Positions 57,333 to 64,000 of a stretch of DNA of 64,000 nucleotides are shown here, one piece after another (the stretch's first letter is position 1; the number at the start of each line of letters is the position of its first letter). A program made the translations under genes and the position numbers. The stretch spans positions 68,076,001 to 68,140,000 of the forward strand of contig OZ231126.1 in the NCBI GenBank assembly GCA_965153355.1, written 5' to 3'. The notes under the pieces are model-generated. The model was not told where the DNA came from. It searched no databases and worked only from the letters and a program-made list of their open reading frames with translations. The DNA comes from Flaccisagitta enflata. Lineage: Eukaryota > Chaetognatha > Sagittoidea > Aphragmophora.

Positions 57333-58598
57333 CTTTTTCCCGGTTTTAATGTGTCTTAACAGGGTGAAAGGGGAACAATCTAACTGATGAATGATTTTAT
57401 TTAAACATTTGACAATACTTTCTATACAGCGACATCATTTGGCTTTAACCTAATCAAAAATCTATTTGTTTCAATAATACTAAGCTCGGCCTGTTGAGCC
57501 CCAGAATGACACGACTTTGCTATCATCTTAAATTCAATTTATAATGCTGATTATCAATACTGCATCAATAGATGCCATGCCTTAGTGTAGGGCGCCTAAT
57601 ACGTCGCGAGCTATCTGCAAGTTCTAGACTACAACTCCGTCAATATGCTATCTCTCCCCTAACACCCTGTGTCTCAGCGTGTCCTTCGACTTTGACCGCG
57701 GCACTTCAACTGGCGTTGTCTCGAAGAATCCAAACGAGAAATACGAGAATGATCGGAAGGGTCGACTCCTTTCATCGATTACATTACGCATCGAGAAAAA
57801 ATCCCTCGGTACTAACTTCATTATATAACCACAATTCTAGGATTCCTATCCTTGCAATGATTACCAGCTTGGCCTTAAATATATGGACACCTGAAAGTAG
57901 GCATTTTTAGAAGAGTGCTTCTCTTAAACTTGTCAAAGAGTGTGAACAAATCTTTAGAATAATACTAATACTAACATATTGTAAGTTTTTTTCTTTAAAA
58001 ATAACACTCCTCTAATGTTTGGGCTATTTCTCCTAGCTGTCTGTGTATTTATTGCCAAGATGGTACTGATCCACACAAAACAAACAGGCAGAGACATTTG
58101 AACTGTGTTTTTCACATGTGCTTCTCTAAGCTAATGGCAGGGTATAAGGTCGATGGGGCCCCTGGTAAAAAATTCCAAAATGAGACTTGGTCACCTTTTC
58201 AAAATCAAATTTAATGTTTTCAAAATTGTTTAAAACAGTTCGCATGACTGAAATCAAATGCCAATTCCAAACTGGGCAATCGACCTTATACCCTACTAAT
58301 GGATAAAAAGAATCGACCCTGAGAGTGCTAGTCAATCGAAGGCGAATCTTTACCGTTATCTATCTAGAGTCAATGAAGTCCTTCTTTCGTCGTTACCTAA
58401 GGCTGGTGGGGAAAGTCGTTGGAACGAAAACAAACAAGCTTGTGGAGCAATGAGAAGGATATCTTTTTGAGAGATAATCATGTAAAATGCAAACACACAG
58501 TGCAAAGAATGAATTTGATTAACAATCAGAATGGACTCGCCAACCCCCCCCCCCCTTTACCCCCATAAAGCCACCATCTATCTACGCGTATTCCCATC
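57333..58598. other. Spacer between RRM gene and PQBP1-like gene
   Basis: Mostly AT-rich unique DNA. A small inverted-repeat element lies at about 58,148-58,296. A + strand ORF at 57,572-57,910 has no supporting features. Promoter of the RRM gene expected near 57,340-57,700. Confidence 0.5.
58148..58296. mobile_element. Small inverted-repeat element
   Basis: CTAATGGCAGGGTATAAGG near 58,131 and TCGACCTTATACCCTACTAA near 58,278; the shared arm is AGGGTATAAGGTCGAT. AAATTTGATTTT-like words pair inside. About 150-170 bp long, non-coding. Confidence 0.6.
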
Positions 58599-62917
<4,319 letters not shown>

Positions 62918-62924
62918 TAGGATC

Positions 62925-63020
62925 TTGCCGTCCACGCAACTTCCGACTGAAGATGCCACTTCCGGTTTGAATACGTCATCGCCACGCCAATCACGCCGAT
63001 AACGTCACTTCCGGTGGCGC
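62925..63020 (-). promoter_or_regulatory. Housekeeping-type promoter of the PQBP1-like gene
   Basis: Within 60 bp lie two ACTTCCGGT ETS sites (62,958-62,966 and 63,007-63,015), two CRE/ATF-like sites TACGTCA (62,972-62,978) and AACGTCA (63,001-63,007), and a CCAATCA box (62,987-62,993), with a GCGTGGCGATGACG core between. All three minus frames carry stops, so it is not coding. Position directly upstream of the proposed first exon fits a TATA-less promoter; known binding preferences of ETS, ATF and NF-Y support this. Confidence 0.6.
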
Positions 63021-63563
63021 TAGTCCCAACGTCAGTCTGTGGATGCTATCTCTAATCACTAGGTAAGAAAGTGTATTTAAACTATTATATACAGGAAGAG
63101 AAAGAGAGAGAACAGAAGAGAGAGGGGGGGGGAAATTGGTTAGAGCCTACCAACTAACTAGCTAGTGTGTATCATTAGTAACTACCTCAATCAATTCACA
63201 TCAATTGTCAACAAATGTAGCCAAGTACACTCACCACAGGTTCCACTGTAATCCCCAAAGTGCTTCCAGGTTGAATTGCTTGTTAAAATATACTGATAAA
63301 CTGAAAGAAAGAATGCATCCAGAGAATCAAGTATATCATCACAAGCGAATGAACAGTAACGCCAACGAGAGAACAATGAAATAAATCGCAGTACAAAGGC
63401 GCCAAATGCCAAAATATCAACGATATTCCACAGTCCCCCCGTTGGAATCCTATTCCAACCCAGTCACACCGTCCCGCCTCAAAAAAAAACGAGGAGAGAC
63501 CAAGGACCAAGTCACCTGAATGAGCGGACGAACGGACGGCGAGAGGAGCGGCGCGAGACGCGC
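63021..63563. other. Spacer with a possible short exon
   Basis: AT-rich DNA. A minus-strand stretch from GTTTATCAG to CCTGTG|GTGAGTG (about 63,238-63,297) looks like an exon by its edges, but none of its frames gives a recognisable peptide. AGAGAG and G runs lie at 63,095-63,135. Confidence 0.3.
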
Positions 63564-64000
63564 CTAGCGACGCGAAGGCGCCGCGCCACGCTGCCCGTGT
63601 GGCTGCGGACCACGCTGCGCGTCCGGATCAGCGGCTGGCGGTTGTTGACGATGTTGCTGCTGCTGATGCCCATGACGCTGGCCACCGTGTCCGCGATGTC
63701 GAGGGCGAGATGCTGACGGCGACGAGGTGGCAACAGGTGCCATCGCTTCCGACGCCGCAGTGCGCCCCAACAAACACACCCCCCGAAAAAAATCTTCAAA
63801 ACTCGAGGGGGGGGTGGAGAACGACGCGTTGGGGAGGAAAGGCGTCGCCTCCCTGTATCGCCGCGATAGGTCCTCATCATCCATGGACTGGTTGGACCGG
63901 AAACCGCCGTGGTCGCGGCGCCAACCTCCACGGCCGCGGCCATTACCACGACCATTTCCACGTCCATTCTGTCGACGATGGTTCTGAGGGTTGGGAGACA
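63564..64000 (-). CDS. Arg/Gly-rich protein, partial at window edge
   Basis: An open minus frame enters from beyond 64,000: SPNPQNHRRQNGRGNGRGNG, then RGRGGWRRDHGGFRSNQS, MDDEDLSRRYREATPFLP, a Ser/Pro stretch SFSTPPSSFEDFFRG and a Gln/His-rich end with stop at 63,564. RGG-type repeats are common in RNA-binding proteins. The coding part may end at a donor near CGGGGG|GTGTGT (about 63,785), making the rest intron. Start and family are outside view. Confidence 0.45.
   Translation of the reverse strand, partial: SPNPQNHRRQNGRGNGRGNGRGRGGWRRDHGGFRSNQSMDDEDLSRRYREATPFLPNASFSTPPSSFEDFFRGVCLLGRTAASEAMAPVATSSPSASRPRHRGHGGQRHGHQQQQHRQQPPAADPDAQRGPQPHGQRGAAPSRR

Noticed and set aside
57572-57910. 112-codon + ORF upstream of the RRM gene
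   Set aside because: No motif or codon pattern; probably chance in a spacer.

Overview
The window is animal nuclear DNA. The genes are split by GT-AG introns (one GC-AG), the proteins belong to metazoan or pan-eukaryotic families (Mediator subunit 24, coilin, phosphoglucomutase-2, PQBP1-like, ankyrin, F-box and RRM proteins), and introns and spacers are packed with microsatellites, minisatellites and short non-autonomous transposons. Nothing vertebrate-specific is seen, so an invertebrate is likely; I cannot name the phylum. Exon borders were worked out by hand from splice motifs, reading phase and remembered family patterns; none was tested by alignment.

Layout. 0-2.2 kb: a decayed 5' piece of a non-LTR retrotransposon on + (2A-like motif, start of the endonuclease domain), overlapping an unrecognised acidic/basic ORF on -. 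2.5-14.6 kb: MED24 on -, ten exons, 1,323 residues, including a GC-AG intron. 16.1-20.9 kb: a + strand gene with two C2H2-like fingers and long Ser/Pro/Asn-rich exons; one intron is a 20-bp minisatellite, the other holds a fold-back element. 21.7-34.4 kb: an ankyrin-repeat gene on -, four exons, 455 residues, with a 9.5-kb intron full of repeats. 35.8-38.2 kb: coilin on -, three exons, 517 residues. 38.5-41.2 kb: two related F-box/LRR-like genes on -, separated by a fold-back transposon that supplies the C-terminus of one. 41.6-53.5 kb: PGM2 on -, nine exons, 730 residues. 53.6-53.8 kb: a small membrane ORF. 54.1-57.3 kb: an intronless RRM protein of 1,063 residues on -. 58.6-62.9 kb: a PQBP1-like gene on - with a plausible housekeeping promoter at about 62.95-63.02 kb. 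63.6-64 kb: an Arg/Gly-rich exon on - running off the edge.

Work of the genes. Several products act in nuclear RNA metabolism (MED24 in transcription, coilin in Cajal bodies, PQBP1 with the U5 snRNP, the RRM protein), but they are not an operon; all but the zinc-finger gene lie on the minus strand with separate transcription units.

The most unusual signals are in the repeats. A dispersed family carries a 5' terminal hairpin whose arm is repeated, in covarying form, just inside the far end, with two clear sequence types and a weaker third. A second family has long inverted termini flanking copy-specific minisatellites. Tc1/mariner-like elements sit on TA duplications, one with its unoccupied site about 1.2 kb away. 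One hAT-like element has an exact 8-bp target duplication.
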